From Spirochaetota bacterium (GTDB taxonomy: Bacteria; Spirochaetota; UBA4802; UBA5550): a stretch of DNA of 37,767 nt. The translations under genes and the position numbers were made by a program. Every line of letters starts with the position of its first letter. Position 1 is the first letter of the stretch. Shown in pieces: positions 8,231 to 16,401 of this stretch. The stretch lies in contig JAKLIV010000016.1 in NCBI GenBank assembly GCA_022709405.1, positions 1-37,767 on the forward strand, written 5' to 3'. The notes beneath the pieces were generated by a model. That model did not search any database and was not told the origin of the DNA. It was given only the letters and a program-made list of their open reading frames with translations.

Positions 8231-9267
8231 AAAACGGCGGCCTTGACATGAACCTTCTCGATGCGCTGTCACGCAGGGCGGAGGCGTTCATCGACTCGTT
8301 CAGGAGAGAGCAGGTTCCGCCGGGCGGGATCTTCGCCGCGATCAAGCGCGACATTCATGACTATATCGACGCCAATTACCGGGGCCCCATTCCCGGCGAG
8401 GTGGTCAAACAGGTATACAACGAAATACTGACAGCAGCCTTATCGGTCGTGCGGCCGCTCAAGGTCGTATACATGGGTCCCGAGGGCACCTACTCGAACC
8501 AGGCCACGATGGAATTTTTCGGCGCGACCGTCGAAAGCGTGCCCATGAGAACGATATCCGACGTGTTCCATGACGTTGAGGCCGGCAAGGCGGATTTCGG
8601 GGTCGTGCCGGTCGAGAACAGCAACGAGGGGGCGGTGACCTATACCCTCGACGAACTGATCGAGACCGACCTCCAGATCGTTGCCGAGAAATACACCCGA
8701 ATCTCGTGCAGCGTTCTTTCCAAAGACGGCTCCCTGGAATCAGTCGGCAAGCTGTACACCCACCCGCAACCGCTGGGCCAGTGTAAAGGATGGCTGCGAA
8801 AGAACCTGCCGAACGCCGAAATCTGCATCGTCGAATCAACTTCCCGCGCAGCGGAGATCGCGTCCGTGGAAAAAGGCGCGGCCGCGATTGGCTCGTCGGC
8901 GGCCGCCGGTATATACGGCCTCAATGTTCTCGCGGATCATGTCGAGGATTCGCGGCAGAACTATACCCGGTTTTTCATCATCGGCCGCGACAGGACAAAA
9001 CCGACAGGGAAGGACAAGACGTCCATCGTGTTCTCCATCAAGGACAGGCCGGGTGCCCTGTTCGATGTGCTTTCCCATTTTAAAAACACCGGCATAAACA
9101 TGACCAAGATCGAATCCAGGCCCGACAAGAAAAAGATGTGGGAGTATAATTTTTTCATTGACTTCATGGGCCACAGGGAAGATACGAAAGTCGGAGAGGT
9201 TCTCGTTAAAATCAAGAGCGACGCGATTTTTCTGAAAGTGCTTGGTTCTTATCCCGTGGCAAACTGA
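8227..9267 (+). CDS. pheA: PheA, prephenate dehydratase with a degenerate chorismate mutase domain
   Basis: A 346-residue protein with a short AroQ-like helical region (1-76), the prephenate dehydratase domain (79-255; MGPEGTYSNQA, VPVENSNEG, and the catalytic TRF at 247-249) and an ACT domain (about 265-345; GALF 276-279, ESRP 296-299) that senses phenylalanine. It makes phenylpyruvate from prephenate and is probably feedback-inhibited. The mutase region lacks the first half of helix 1, where the conserved Arg-x-x-Ile-Asp segment sits. The usual Asp-Pro-x-Arg-Glu block reads AAIKR, so mutase activity is doubtful. A start further upstream is impossible: an in-frame TGA lies at 8185-8187 with no start codon between. 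GGAG at 8215-8218 supports the ATG. Confidence 0.93.
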   Translation: MKNGGLDMNLLDALSRRAEAFIDSFRREQVPPGGIFAAIKRDIHDYIDANYRGPIPGEVVKQVYNEILTAALSVVRPLKVVYMGPEGTYSNQATMEFFGATVESVPMRTISDVFHDVEAGKADFGVVPVENSNEGAVTYTLDELIETDLQIVAEKYTRISCSVLSKDGSLESVGKLYTHPQPLGQCKGWLRKNLPNAEICIVESTSRAAEIASVEKGAAAIGSSAAAGIYGLNVLADHVEDSRQNYTRFFIIGRDRTKPTGKDKTSIVFSIKDRPGALFDVLSHFKNTGINMTKIESRPDKKKMWEYNFFIDFMGHREDTKVGEVLVKIKSDAIFLKVLGSYPVAN

Positions 9268-9343
9268 CGCCGGGTTTTTTTCGACGCATTCCCTGATCCG
9301 GAGGCTTTCCTCCTTGAATAACCTGGAAAACGGCTGATTGACA

Positions 9344-10216
9344 ATGTTTCATGACATCGCAGTTATCGGGCTCGGCCTGCTGGGCGGCTCACTGTGCAAA
9401 TGCGCGAGGAGAAACATCCCGGGGTCGAGAATGACGGCCTATGGACGGGACCTGTCGAAGCTCGCCCCGGCCCTCGACGACGGCGCGGTGGACGAAATCG
9501 GCCTCGTTGACCGCATGCAGCTTTCCGGCAAGGATCTTGTCGTGGTATGCACCCCGGTGATCAGGTCCGTTGAGATAATTCGCGCCGTGCTCCAGCGGCA
9601 CGACCTGGCCGGCGATGCGGTCGTGATCGATGTGGGCAGCGTCAAGCAGGGCGTCATCGACGGCGTGGCGGATCTTCAGAGGGCCGGCAGCTTTGTCGGG
9701 TGCCATCCGATGGCCGGATCGGAACAGACGGGATACTCGCACAGCGATGCTGACCTTTACCGGGACGCGTCGGTGATCATCACCCCTTCCCCGGCGAACG
9801 ATGAATCAGTAATACGGCGGGTCGATGAATTCTGGCGGAAACTCGGCGCAAAAACAAGCAGGGTCGACCCCGCCGATCACGATTTCCGGGTATCGCTCAC
9901 CAGCCATGTCCCGCATATCGCCGCCTGCCTTCTGGTAAGACTCCTGGCCTCGGGCGCGGCAGATGGGGAGATCGACCATATGCTGCCTTTCATCGGCAAC
10001 GGTTTCAGGGACATGACCCGCATCGCTTCCGGGTCGCCGGACATGTGGAGCGATATTGTCCTGATGAACAGGGAAAACATCGCAAGGGCGCTTGCCGGTT
10101 TCGCCGGGGAGTTCGATAAGTTCAGGCAGCGCTACCTCGATTCCGGGAACGCCTCGGCGGACCGGCTTGCCGAGTTTTTCTCGGGAGTAAAATCGCTTAA
10201 AAACGGAATTCAGTGA
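9344..10216 (+). CDS. tyrA: TyrA, prephenate (or arogenate) dehydrogenase
   Basis: A 290-residue protein. It begins with the NAD(P)-binding loop AVIGLGLLGGSL, then VVIDVGSVKQGV and GCHPMAGSEQTGY (the prephenate-binding histidine segment), and later SLTSHVPHIAA, the conserved SH-x-PH motif. It oxidatively decarboxylates prephenate toward tyrosine, complementing PheA just upstream. No ACT domain is attached, so regulation probably lies elsewhere. The ATG at 9344 starts the nucleotide-binding strand at the usual distance. A TTG at 9338 is an alternative, and neither has a well-placed ribosome site. A GGAGG/CCTCC hairpin sits at 9300-9313 in the pheA-tyrA gap. Confidence 0.92.
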   Translation: MFHDIAVIGLGLLGGSLCKCARRNIPGSRMTAYGRDLSKLAPALDDGAVDEIGLVDRMQLSGKDLVVVCTPVIRSVEIIRAVLQRHDLAGDAVVIDVGSVKQGVIDGVADLQRAGSFVGCHPMAGSEQTGYSHSDADLYRDASVIITPSPANDESVIRRVDEFWRKLGAKTSRVDPADHDFRVSLTSHVPHIAACLLVRLLASGAADGEIDHMLPFIGNGFRDMTRIASGSPDMWSDIVLMNRENIARALAGFAGEFDKFRQRYLDSGNASADRLAEFFSGVKSLKNGIQ

Positions 10217-10884
10217 TGAAAAGGGTCAAGATAGCCATTGACGGACCGGCCGGATCGGGGAAGAGCAGCGTCGCCAGGGAGGTCGCACTCGATATCGGAC
10301 TGCAATACATCGATTCCGGGGCGCTGTACCGCTCGGTAACCTGGTTCTTTCTTCAGAAGGGGCCCGTGGATGCGGGAACCGATTTCACCGCCGGGCTTTC
10401 GGAGTGCTCGATCAGGCAGGAGTTCCTGGCGGACGGCACGTGCAGGACCTTCGTGAACGGCGCCGATGTCTCCCGGTCCATTCGCAGCGAGGAGATTGCC
10501 AGGCACATCGGGGCGGTCTCGGACAGTGTGCCGGTCAGGAATTTCGTGAATTCCCTCCTCAGGGACTTTTCGCGCGAGCATTCGGTGATCATGGACGGCC
10601 GCGATATCGGAACCGTCGTTTTTCCGGACGCCGACCTCAAGATTTACCTTGACGCCTCGGTCGAGGTCAGGGCCTCGAGGAGGGTCAATGAATACAAAGA
10701 AATGGGAAAAAATGTTGACGAAAATCTAATCAAAAAACAGATTATACTTCGTGATGAGCAGGATAAAAGCAGGCCCTTCGGCGCTCTGGTTAAGGCCGAA
10801 GACGCGCTGTATCTCGACACGACCGGAATGAATAAAAAGGAAGTTGTTGGCAGGATTAAAGACCTGGTGAGCCGGGTTCTCTGA
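10216..10884 (+). CDS. cmk: Cytidylate kinase
   Basis: A 222-residue P-loop kinase. The ATP loop GPAGSGKSS is at residues 10-18, followed by IDSGALYRSVTW, the long CMP-specific insert, and IMDGRDIGTVVFPDADLKIY, which is the family signature. It phosphorylates CMP and dCMP to the diphosphates. Its ATG overlaps the last base of the tyrA stop (TGATG); a GTG three bases earlier is possible. Placement directly before rpsA is a widespread bacterial arrangement and supports both calls. Confidence 0.95.
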   Translation: MKRVKIAIDGPAGSGKSSVAREVALDIGLQYIDSGALYRSVTWFFLQKGPVDAGTDFTAGLSECSIRQEFLADGTCRTFVNGADVSRSIRSEEIARHIGAVSDSVPVRNFVNSLLRDFSREHSVIMDGRDIGTVVFPDADLKIYLDASVEVRASRRVNEYKEMGKNVDENLIKKQIILRDEQDKSRPFGALVKAEDALYLDTTGMNKKEVVGRIKDLVSRVL

Positions 10885-10885
10885 T

Positions 10886-10968
10886 GCCGGAAAACCGCAT
10901 GTCAGTTTCATGACCCTCCCAGTGAGGCCGGGTTTCAATCTTTTATCCGCATGTCAGTTTGCCGGAAA
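10886..10968 (+). repeat. 14-bp direct repeat pair with flanking 8-bp repeats upstream of rpsA
   Basis: CCGCATGTCAGTTT occurs at 10895-10908 and again, identical, at 10947-10960. An 8-bp GCCGGAAA lies just before the first copy (10886-10893) and directly after the second (10961-10968). The block fills most of the cmk-rpsA gap. It could be a regulatory binding site or a leftover duplication. The segment between the copies includes an imperfect C-rich/G-rich hairpin followed by TTTCAATCTTTT. Confidence 0.6.
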
Positions 10969-10998
10969 TTCTGTTAACAGTCAATGAGGGTTGTATTT

Positions 10999-12666
10999 AT
11001 GGACCAGATACCGCAGGAATTCAACGAAACCATAGACATGGAACATGTAGCCGATTCGGCTCTTGAAGATATAGCTGCAGGCCAGATCATAAGCGGTGAA
11101 ATCGTGACCATCGACTCCGATTTCGCCTATGTGAACGTCGGCACCAAGTCCGATGGCAGAATCCCCATCGAGGAATTCGAAACAAGGCCGTCTGTCGGCG
11201 ACGTGGTCAGCGTCATGCTGAAGCACAAAAAGATGAAAGACGGCATGTACCAGTTTTCCCACCGGGCCGCAGAGTTCGAGAAGGGCTGGCAGGATTTCAT
11301 CCAGTCGTACAGGCAAGGAAACGTCAAAGTCAGCGGAAGGGTCGTCAACTCGATCAACAAAGGCAAGCTCGTGGATTGCGGCGGCGTTTCAGCCTTCCTT
11401 CCTTTTTCGTTGACCGCCGACCTGAAGGGTAAAAGCAAGACTGAGGAATCATATACCTTCCTTGTCAAAAGCGTCGACGAGAAGAAAAAGACGATCGTCG
11501 TTTCGAGAAAGGACTTTCTTGATGAAGAAAACGCCGCCAAATGGGAATCCTTTGCCTCAAAATACAATGTCGGCGACAGGATTAAAGGCAAGGTTATAAA
11601 GTTCGTCGAATTCGGCGCTTTCATAGAAGTCGAGGGTATCGACGCCCTTCTTCACCGCAACGATATGACCTGGAAGAAGGTCTTCAAGCAGAGGAAGCTC
11701 CTCAAGCTCGGCGAAGAGGCCGAATTCATGATTCTCGATATCAACCGCCCCGAGGGCAAAATATCCCTGGGCCTGAAGCAGCTCACCGCGGACCCATGGT
11801 CGGTTGCCGCCGAAAAATACAGTGCGGGAGACATCGTGAAAGGAACCGTTGTGACCGTGACCACCTACGGCGCTTTTGTGGAGATCGAGGACGGCATCGA
11901 GGGATATCTCGGCGCGAGCGAGATTTCCTGGACAAAGAATTCGGTAAACGTAAAGGAATGCCTCGAAAAGGGACAGGAACTCGAGCTGAAGATACTCGAC
12001 ATCAACCCCGCCGAGAAGAAACTTTCGCTTGGGCTCAAGCAGACCCTCCCGAACCCATGGGACACGATCGATGAAAAGTATCCGGTCGGATCCGTCCACA
12101 GGAGAAAGGTCAAGAAGATCGTGAAATTCGGCTTATTCGTCGAGCTTGATGACGATATCGACGGGCTCGTACACATCTCGGACGTGAGCTGGAACGACGA
12201 TGCCAAGGATTTAGGCAGGCTTTTCAAGGCCGGGGACGAGGTCGAGTTCAAGATTCTCGACATCAAGAAAAACGAGATGAAGATATCATGCGGGATCAAG
12301 CAGCTCATCAAATCCCCCTGGGTCCTTATAAGCGAAAAATACCCGCCCAGAAAAAAGGTCGACGGCGTTATCTCGGGAATCACCCCGTTCGGTCTTTTCG
12401 TCAAGCTCGAGGATGATGTCGAGGGGCTTGTTCATATTTCAGAGGTTTCCCGCAGAAGGCTCGAGAACCTCGAGGAGCACTTCAAGATAGGAGAACCGAT
12501 CGGCGCCGTCGTAATCGGCGTCGACGTCGAGAAAAAGAGGCTTTCACTGAGCGTTAAGAATTACGAGATCGTTTCCGAAAAGGAAGAGCTTGACCGGATT
12601 ATGAAGCAGTCAAGCCCGACCAGGGCGACACTGGGCGATTTCGTCGATTTAAAGCTCGAGGAGTGA
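10999..12666 (+). CDS. rpsA: Ribosomal protein S1 (six S1 domains)
   Basis: A 555-residue protein with six consecutive S1 RNA-binding domains, the canonical full-length S1 architecture. Domains 3-6 are the clearest, each with a G-x-V-x-x-x-x-x-x-G-x-F/L-V strand pair and closing ISLGLKQ-like strands (for example KVIKFVEFGAFIEVEG, VVTVTTYGAFVEIEDG, KKIVKFGLFVELDDD, ISGITPFGLFVKLEDD). The two N-terminal domains are divergent, as expected for ribosome-binding domains. S1 brings mRNA to the 30S subunit. GAGGG at 10986-10990 lies 8 bases before the ATG at 10999, which is why this start is preferred to the ATG at 10984. A TPR membrane protein starts one base after the stop. Confidence 0.94.
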   Translation: MDQIPQEFNETIDMEHVADSALEDIAAGQIISGEIVTIDSDFAYVNVGTKSDGRIPIEEFETRPSVGDVVSVMLKHKKMKDGMYQFSHRAAEFEKGWQDFIQSYRQGNVKVSGRVVNSINKGKLVDCGGVSAFLPFSLTADLKGKSKTEESYTFLVKSVDEKKKTIVVSRKDFLDEENAAKWESFASKYNVGDRIKGKVIKFVEFGAFIEVEGIDALLHRNDMTWKKVFKQRKLLKLGEEAEFMILDINRPEGKISLGLKQLTADPWSVAAEKYSAGDIVKGTVVTVTTYGAFVEIEDGIEGYLGASEISWTKNSVNVKECLEKGQELELKILDINPAEKKLSLGLKQTLPNPWDTIDEKYPVGSVHRRKVKKIVKFGLFVELDDDIDGLVHISDVSWNDDAKDLGRLFKAGDEVEFKILDIKKNEMKISCGIKQLIKSPWVLISEKYPPRKKVDGVISGITPFGLFVKLEDDVEGLVHISEVSRRRLENLEEHFKIGEPIGAVVIGVDVEKKRLSLSVKNYEIVSEKEELDRIMKQSSPTRATLGDFVDLKLEE

Positions 12667-12667
12667 C

Positions 12668-13372
12668 ATGGCAGACAGAATTCAGATCAACAAGAACAAG
12701 ATCGTAATCGAAAGGAATATCGTCGAAAGATCCCTCATGCAGGCGAGGGATTTCGTCAAGGACAAAAGAAAGGTCTTTCTCGGCGCCCTGATCGGTTTTT
12801 TTGTCGTTTGTATCGCAGGAATAGGGGCGTATCTGTACATCGAATCTTCAATGAGCAAAATCCAGGTGCGTTTCGAGAAAGCGTTCGAGAAGTACCGCTC
12901 CGCGAAGGATTCGGGCGACAGGGAGGCGCTGGCTGCAGTGACCAGGGAATTTGACGATATAGCCTCGTCATCCGTTTTTGGTTTTTATCATGACATCAAT
13001 TACTACATGCTTGGGAACATATATTTTGACGAGGGCCAGTTCAAGAAAGCCAAGGAAAACCTTATCTCCTTCGCCGATAAGTCCTCCTCGGAGCTTTACG
13101 TGCAGCTCGCCATCGTAAAGGCCGGTATCGCTGCAGAGCAGGACGGCGATGTCGACGAAGCCCTGGGCATCTACAAGCGCTTTGAAAAAGATTTTCCAGA
13201 GAGCATAATATCCGAACAGGCTTTTTTTAATATGGGCGCGATCTACGAAAAGAAGAAGGACAGCTCGAGCGCCAGGGAATACTATAACAAGGTCATTTCC
13301 CTGTATCCGCAATCCCTTTTTGCCCGGAGGGCCAAAAAGAGACTGATGCTGATGCCGGTTTCTGTGATGTAG
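12668..13372 (+). CDS. Membrane-anchored TPR protein
   Basis: A 234-residue protein with a basic cytoplasmic head (1-35), one transmembrane helix (about 36-58) and about 170 residues of helix-turn-helix repeats with TPR character, for example YYMLGNIYFDEGQFKKAKENL, DEALGIYKRFEKDFP and FFNMGAIYEKKKDSSSAREYYNKVISLYP. The layout resembles YfgM- or YbgF-like envelope TPR proteins with an N-in orientation, so a periplasmic scaffold role is plausible. It starts one base after the rpsA stop and is probably translated by reinitiation. No specific partner can be named. Confidence 0.8.
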   Translation: MADRIQINKNKIVIERNIVERSLMQARDFVKDKRKVFLGALIGFFVVCIAGIGAYLYIESSMSKIQVRFEKAFEKYRSAKDSGDREALAAVTREFDDIASSSVFGFYHDINYYMLGNIYFDEGQFKKAKENLISFADKSSSELYVQLAIVKAGIAAEQDGDVDEALGIYKRFEKDFPESIISEQAFFNMGAIYEKKKDSSSAREYYNKVISLYPQSLFARRAKKRLMLMPVSVM

Positions 13373-13411
13373 CATGGTCCGCCAAAAAAAATGCTTTTTT
13401 TAATAAAAATG

Positions 13412-13439
13412 TTGACATACAATGTCACATGCAGAAAAT
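13412..13439 (+). promoter_or_regulatory. possible promoter for rpmF
   Basis: A perfect TTGACA at 13412-13417 is followed after 16 bp by GAAAAT (13434-13439), a four-of-six match to the -10. This gives a leader of about 38 bases before rpmF. The weak -10 lowers confidence. Confidence 0.45.
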
Positions 13440-13483
13440 CCATGATGTTTTTTTTCATATCTAATGAGTAATGGAGTTAAGCC

Positions 13484-13675
13484 GTGGCTGTACCAAAGAG
13501 ACGAAAATCAAAATCGAAAACAAGAATGCGCAGGTCCCATGACGCTATCGGCGTTCCGAACCTGAGACCGTGTCCCAAATGCGGCGCATATACGATGCCT
13601 CACCGGGTTTGTCCTGAATGCGGTTACTATAAGGGCGAACTGGTAGTCGAAAAAAAGGTAAAAATCAAAGAATAA
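13484..13675 (+). CDS. rpmF: Ribosomal protein L32
   Basis: A 63-residue protein starting [20 protein letters not shown], the universal bL32 beginning. It has four cysteines, Cys30, Cys33, Cys43 and Cys46, in a CxxC...CxxC zinc ribbon, so it is the zinc-binding form. It is part of the 50S subunit near the peptidyl-transferase exit region. The start codon is GTG with a GGAG eight bases upstream. The usual upstream partner yceD (DUF177) is absent; a TPR protein gene lies there instead. A strong terminator follows within 50 bp. Confidence 0.96.
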   Translation: MAVPKRRKSKSKTRMRRSHDAIGVPNLRPCPKCGAYTMPHRVCPECGYYKGELVVEKKVKIKE

Positions 13676-13705
13676 CCGCTTATGATCAGGCTATAGACAT
13701 CTGGA

Positions 13706-13732
13706 GGGTTGCGCAGGCGCAGCCCTTTTTTT
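13706..13732 (+). terminator. strong intrinsic terminator after rpmF
   Basis: A compact hairpin (13706-13725; GGGTTGCG pairs with CGCAGCCC around a short loop, one G-T pair) is followed directly by T7 (13726-13732). It is the clearest terminator in the window. Confidence 0.92.
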
Positions 13733-13759
13733 GCGCACTGGCTTGTGCTCTTTTATATC

Positions 13760-13788
13760 TTGACAACTGAATATCATCAAATGATAAT
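13760..13788 (+). promoter_or_regulatory. near-consensus sigma70 promoter for acpP
   Basis: TTGACA at 13760-13765, exactly 17 bp, then GATAAT at 13783-13788. The predicted start near 13795 leaves a leader of about 65 bases before acpP. Together with the terminator just upstream it marks a new transcription unit (acpP-rnc-Nudix-aroB-STAS). Confidence 0.8.
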
Positions 13789-13860
13789 GATTACTCGCGA
13801 CGGCGTTGAATTTTTGTTTCAGTCATGGCCGGGTAAACCACGGCGATGATGGGGGTTTTG

Positions 13861-14094
13861 ATGGACGGCGAATTTGAAAGGGTGAGAAAAATAATCTGCG
13901 AACAGCTCGATGTATCGGAATCCATGGTGACAGCTGACGCATCCATCATCGATGATCTGGGTGCAGGCTCGATCGATACAATCGAGCTCGTCATGGCTCT
14001 CGAAAGCGAATTCGGCATAGATATCCCCGAGGAAGATGCCGAGTCGCTGATAACGGTAGACGACGTTGTGAGATATATTCGATCAAAGATATAG
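13861..14094 (+). CDS. acpP: Acyl carrier protein
   Basis: A 77-residue, acidic four-helix protein of normal ACP length, with IIDDLGAGSIDTIELVMALE covering the phosphopantetheine serine and helix II. The carrier serine is present, but the motif usually written DSL reads GSI here: the Asp before the serine is Gly and the following Leu is Ile. The rest of helix II and the EDAESLITVDDVVRYI helix III-IV region are standard. It carries growing acyl chains in fatty acid synthesis and is modified by holo-ACP synthase. A run of G at 13850-13854 lies 6 bases before the ATG at 13861, so this start is preferred to the ATG at 13846. The position before rnc is usual, though no fab gene is adjacent. Confidence 0.9.
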   Translation: MDGEFERVRKIICEQLDVSESMVTADASIIDDLGAGSIDTIELVMALESEFGIDIPEEDAESLITVDDVVRYIRSKI

Positions 14095-14099
14095 CAAGC

Positions 14100-14861
14100 A
14101 TGGTATCCGACAGCACGAAATTATCGATCGAAGAAAGGAAAAGGACCAAGAGGCACAGAATCCGCCAGCTTGACAAATTAATGTCGTTTATCGGCGTCAA
14201 ATTCAAGAACAAATCCCTCCTGAGCAGGGCGCTGACCCATCGTTCATACGTAAACGAATCCGGATTCCAGACGCGGGACAACGAAAGGCTCGAATACCTC
14301 GGTGACTCGGTGCTCGCGCTGGTGGTCAACGAATACCTCTACAGCAGCTTCGAGGATTACAAAGAGGGAAATCTGGCAAAGATAAAGTCCGCCGTCGTAT
14401 CCGAGGCGACGCTCGCGAAGGCGGCATTGCGGATCGACCTTGGTCACTACATACTCATGGGCAAAGGGGAGGAGCAGTGCGGCGGAAGGGATCGCCCATC
14501 GATCCTCGCCAACACTCTCGAGGCGATCATCGGTTCGATCTACCTGGATTCGGGCCTGAAAGAGAGCAGAAAATTCATTTTAAATCTGCTGAAAAGGGAT
14601 ATCGAGAGGATCGACAGCCTCACCTACCTGAGGGATCCGAAAACGACGCTGCAGGAATATGTCCAGAAAAAATACAAGGAACGGCCCGTCTATGAAGTCG
14701 TAGAGGAAAGGGGCCCGGATCATAGCAAGGAGTTCATTGTAAGGCTCGTAATAAACGGGTCGGAGATACTCAGGGGCGAAGGCACGAGCAAACGGAAAGC
14801 CGAGATGGACGCCGCGATGGAAACCCTGAGGAAAATCGAAACAGGGGAGCTTTTAATTTGA
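14100..14861 (+). CDS. rnc: Ribonuclease III
   Basis: A 253-residue protein with the RNase III catalytic domain (about 25-175) and a double-stranded RNA-binding domain (about 180-250; DPKTTLQEYVQKK, GTSKRKAEMDAAMETL). The signature NERLEYLGDSVLALVVNEYL gives the metal-binding Glu65 and Asp69, and ILANTLEAIIG gives Glu141, with Asn138 at a position that is Asp in E. coli. It processes rRNA precursors and double-stranded RNA. It begins 5 bp after acpP, and its stop overlaps the Nudix gene start. Confidence 0.96.
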   Translation: MVSDSTKLSIEERKRTKRHRIRQLDKLMSFIGVKFKNKSLLSRALTHRSYVNESGFQTRDNERLEYLGDSVLALVVNEYLYSSFEDYKEGNLAKIKSAVVSEATLAKAALRIDLGHYILMGKGEEQCGGRDRPSILANTLEAIIGSIYLDSGLKESRKFILNLLKRDIERIDSLTYLRDPKTTLQEYVQKKYKERPVYEVVEERGPDHSKEFIVRLVINGSEILRGEGTSKRKAEMDAAMETLRKIETGELLI

Positions 14862-15310
14862 TGCCGCCTTCCAAAACCGTCAGGATACGCGTATGCGGGA
14901 TACTCGTCGAGAACGGCCGCCTGCTCCTGATTTCACATAAGAAGGATGGAGGTATTTACTGGCTTTTGCCCGGAGGGGGTGTAAACTACGGCGAATCGCT
15001 GGACCAGGCCCTTGTGCGGGAATTCATGGAGGAACTCAATATAGGCATCGCGATCGGACCGCTGGCCATGGTATGCGATTCCATCGATCCCGAGGGCGAG
15101 AGGCACGTGCTCAATATCTGTTTCAGGTGCACCTATGATTCGGGGGAATTTCGCATCGGCTCGGAGGAAAGGCTTCATGGATATTCCTTTTTCGACGCCG
15201 AAAGCCTCGGCGAACTGCCGATGTATCCCCCGCTGAATGGTCCACTGGTTTCGATATTGAATAATTCCAATAAAGAAATATATCTGGGTAGAATATGGCA
15301 GGACAAATAG
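14861..15310 (+). CDS. Nudix hydrolase
   Basis: A 149-residue single-domain Nudix protein. The box Gx5Ex7REUxEExGU is met by GGVNYGE, then seven residues, then REFMEELNI, with Asn replacing the last conserved Gly. Metal-binding glutamates are all present. Members hydrolyse nucleoside diphosphates linked to a variable group; the substrate cannot be read from sequence. The segment LISHKKDGGIYWLLPGGG resembles ADP-ribose or dNTP-type enzymes. The ATG at 14861 overlaps the rnc stop (TGATG), and a TTG at 14858 is an alternative. It overlaps aroB by 16 bp, so the three genes are coupled. Confidence 0.88.
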   Translation: MPPSKTVRIRVCGILVENGRLLLISHKKDGGIYWLLPGGGVNYGESLDQALVREFMEELNIGIAIGPLAMVCDSIDPEGERHVLNICFRCTYDSGEFRIGSEERLHGYSFFDAESLGELPMYPPLNGPLVSILNNSNKEIYLGRIWQDK

Positions 15311-16383
15311 ACAAAATATCGGTGAAGACCGGCAAAATTTCCCATGTGATCTATATCGGAAACCGGATACTCGATTCTCTATTTGAGAAGGACGAGATCA
15401 GGAACGCCGACAAGGTGGCGATTGTGGCAAGCTCGCGCGTTTTCGAGATTCATGAGCGGTATATACGCAGCGCCATTCAGCATATGAACGAGCCGGAAAT
15501 ATTCCTCATGGCCGACGGCGAAGAGAATAAGAATTACAGGTATGCCGAAATGTTTCTTGAGGATTTTCTGGCTAAAGGCCTCACGAGACAGTCGGTCGTC
15601 ATCGGGATTGGCGGCGGCGTCGTGGGGGATTTCGCCGGTTTCCTCGCCTCGATATATATGAGGGGCATCAGGGTGATACACGTGCCCACGACGCTTCTCG
15701 CGATGGTCGATTCCAGCATAGGGGGAAAGGTCGCGGTCAATCTTTCAGCCGGAAAAAACATCGTTGGCTCCTTCCATCAGCCTTCCATGGTGGTCACCGA
15801 TATATCCTTTCTGCACACCCTCGATGACGCCGAGTTCAAAAACGGCCTGGTCGAGGCGCTCAAGCACGGCCTGATCGGCGACAGGTCTTCGGTGCGGATT
15901 TTTGAAAGCAACGACACCGACTCGATACGGGACGACAAGGTCATCGCCCAGCTCATCACTCAGTCGGCTTCGTTCAAGGCCGCGGTCGTCGAGGCCGATG
16001 AGAAAGAAAGCGGAAGAAGGGCGATCCTAAACTACGGGCACACGATAGGCCACGCGATCGAGTCGCTTTCAGGTTACAAGGACATCACTCATGGCGAGGC
16101 GGTTGCTCTCGGGATGAAGGTCAAACTCGCTGTTTCGAAAAAGCTCGGGTGGCTCACCGACGACGATATAAAGCGTATAGGGGTCATTTTCAAGACATAT
16201 GATCTTGTAAGGAAGGACGTCTCATTCGCCCCTGATGAAATCATCGCACATATGCAGTACGATAAGAAGAACGCCGGCGGTAAATTCAACTTCGTGCTGT
16301 TGAAAGGCATCGGCAATCCCCTTTATAACCAGCAGATAGACGAAAAAGTGCTCTACGAAGTGCTCGAAGAGTCGTTCGGGTGA
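15295..16383 (+). CDS. aroB: 3-dehydroquinate synthase
   Basis: A 362-residue protein of the usual AroB length. NAD- and substrate-binding signatures are intact: GIGGGVVGDFAGFLASIYMRGI, VPTTLLAMVDSSIGGKVAVN, AGKNIVGSFHQP, and the zinc-ligand segment NYGHTIGHAIE with the later HGEAVALGM. It converts DAHP to 3-dehydroquinate, the second step of the shikimate pathway, feeding chorismate toward the PheA and TyrA encoded about 6 kb upstream. The GGxxGGK loop favours true AroB over 2-deoxy-scyllo-inosose or aminoDHQ synthases, though these relatives are similar. Confidence 0.93.
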   Translation: MAGQIDKISVKTGKISHVIYIGNRILDSLFEKDEIRNADKVAIVASSRVFEIHERYIRSAIQHMNEPEIFLMADGEENKNYRYAEMFLEDFLAKGLTRQSVVIGIGGGVVGDFAGFLASIYMRGIRVIHVPTTLLAMVDSSIGGKVAVNLSAGKNIVGSFHQPSMVVTDISFLHTLDDAEFKNGLVEALKHGLIGDRSSVRIFESNDTDSIRDDKVIAQLITQSASFKAAVVEADEKESGRRAILNYGHTIGHAIESLSGYKDITHGEAVALGMKVKLAVSKKLGWLTDDDIKRIGVIFKTYDLVRKDVSFAPDEIIAHMQYDKKNAGGKFNFVLLKGIGNPLYNQQIDEKVLYEVLEESFG

Positions 16384-16401
16384 CGGTCGCGGATAAGGGA
16401 A

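Noticed and set aside
14500-14525. Asn instead of Asp at a metal-binding position of RNase III (ILANTLEA)
   Set aside because: This variation occurs in many apparently active bacterial RNase III sequences as far as I recall; the other catalytic residues are intact, so it is not reported as a defect.
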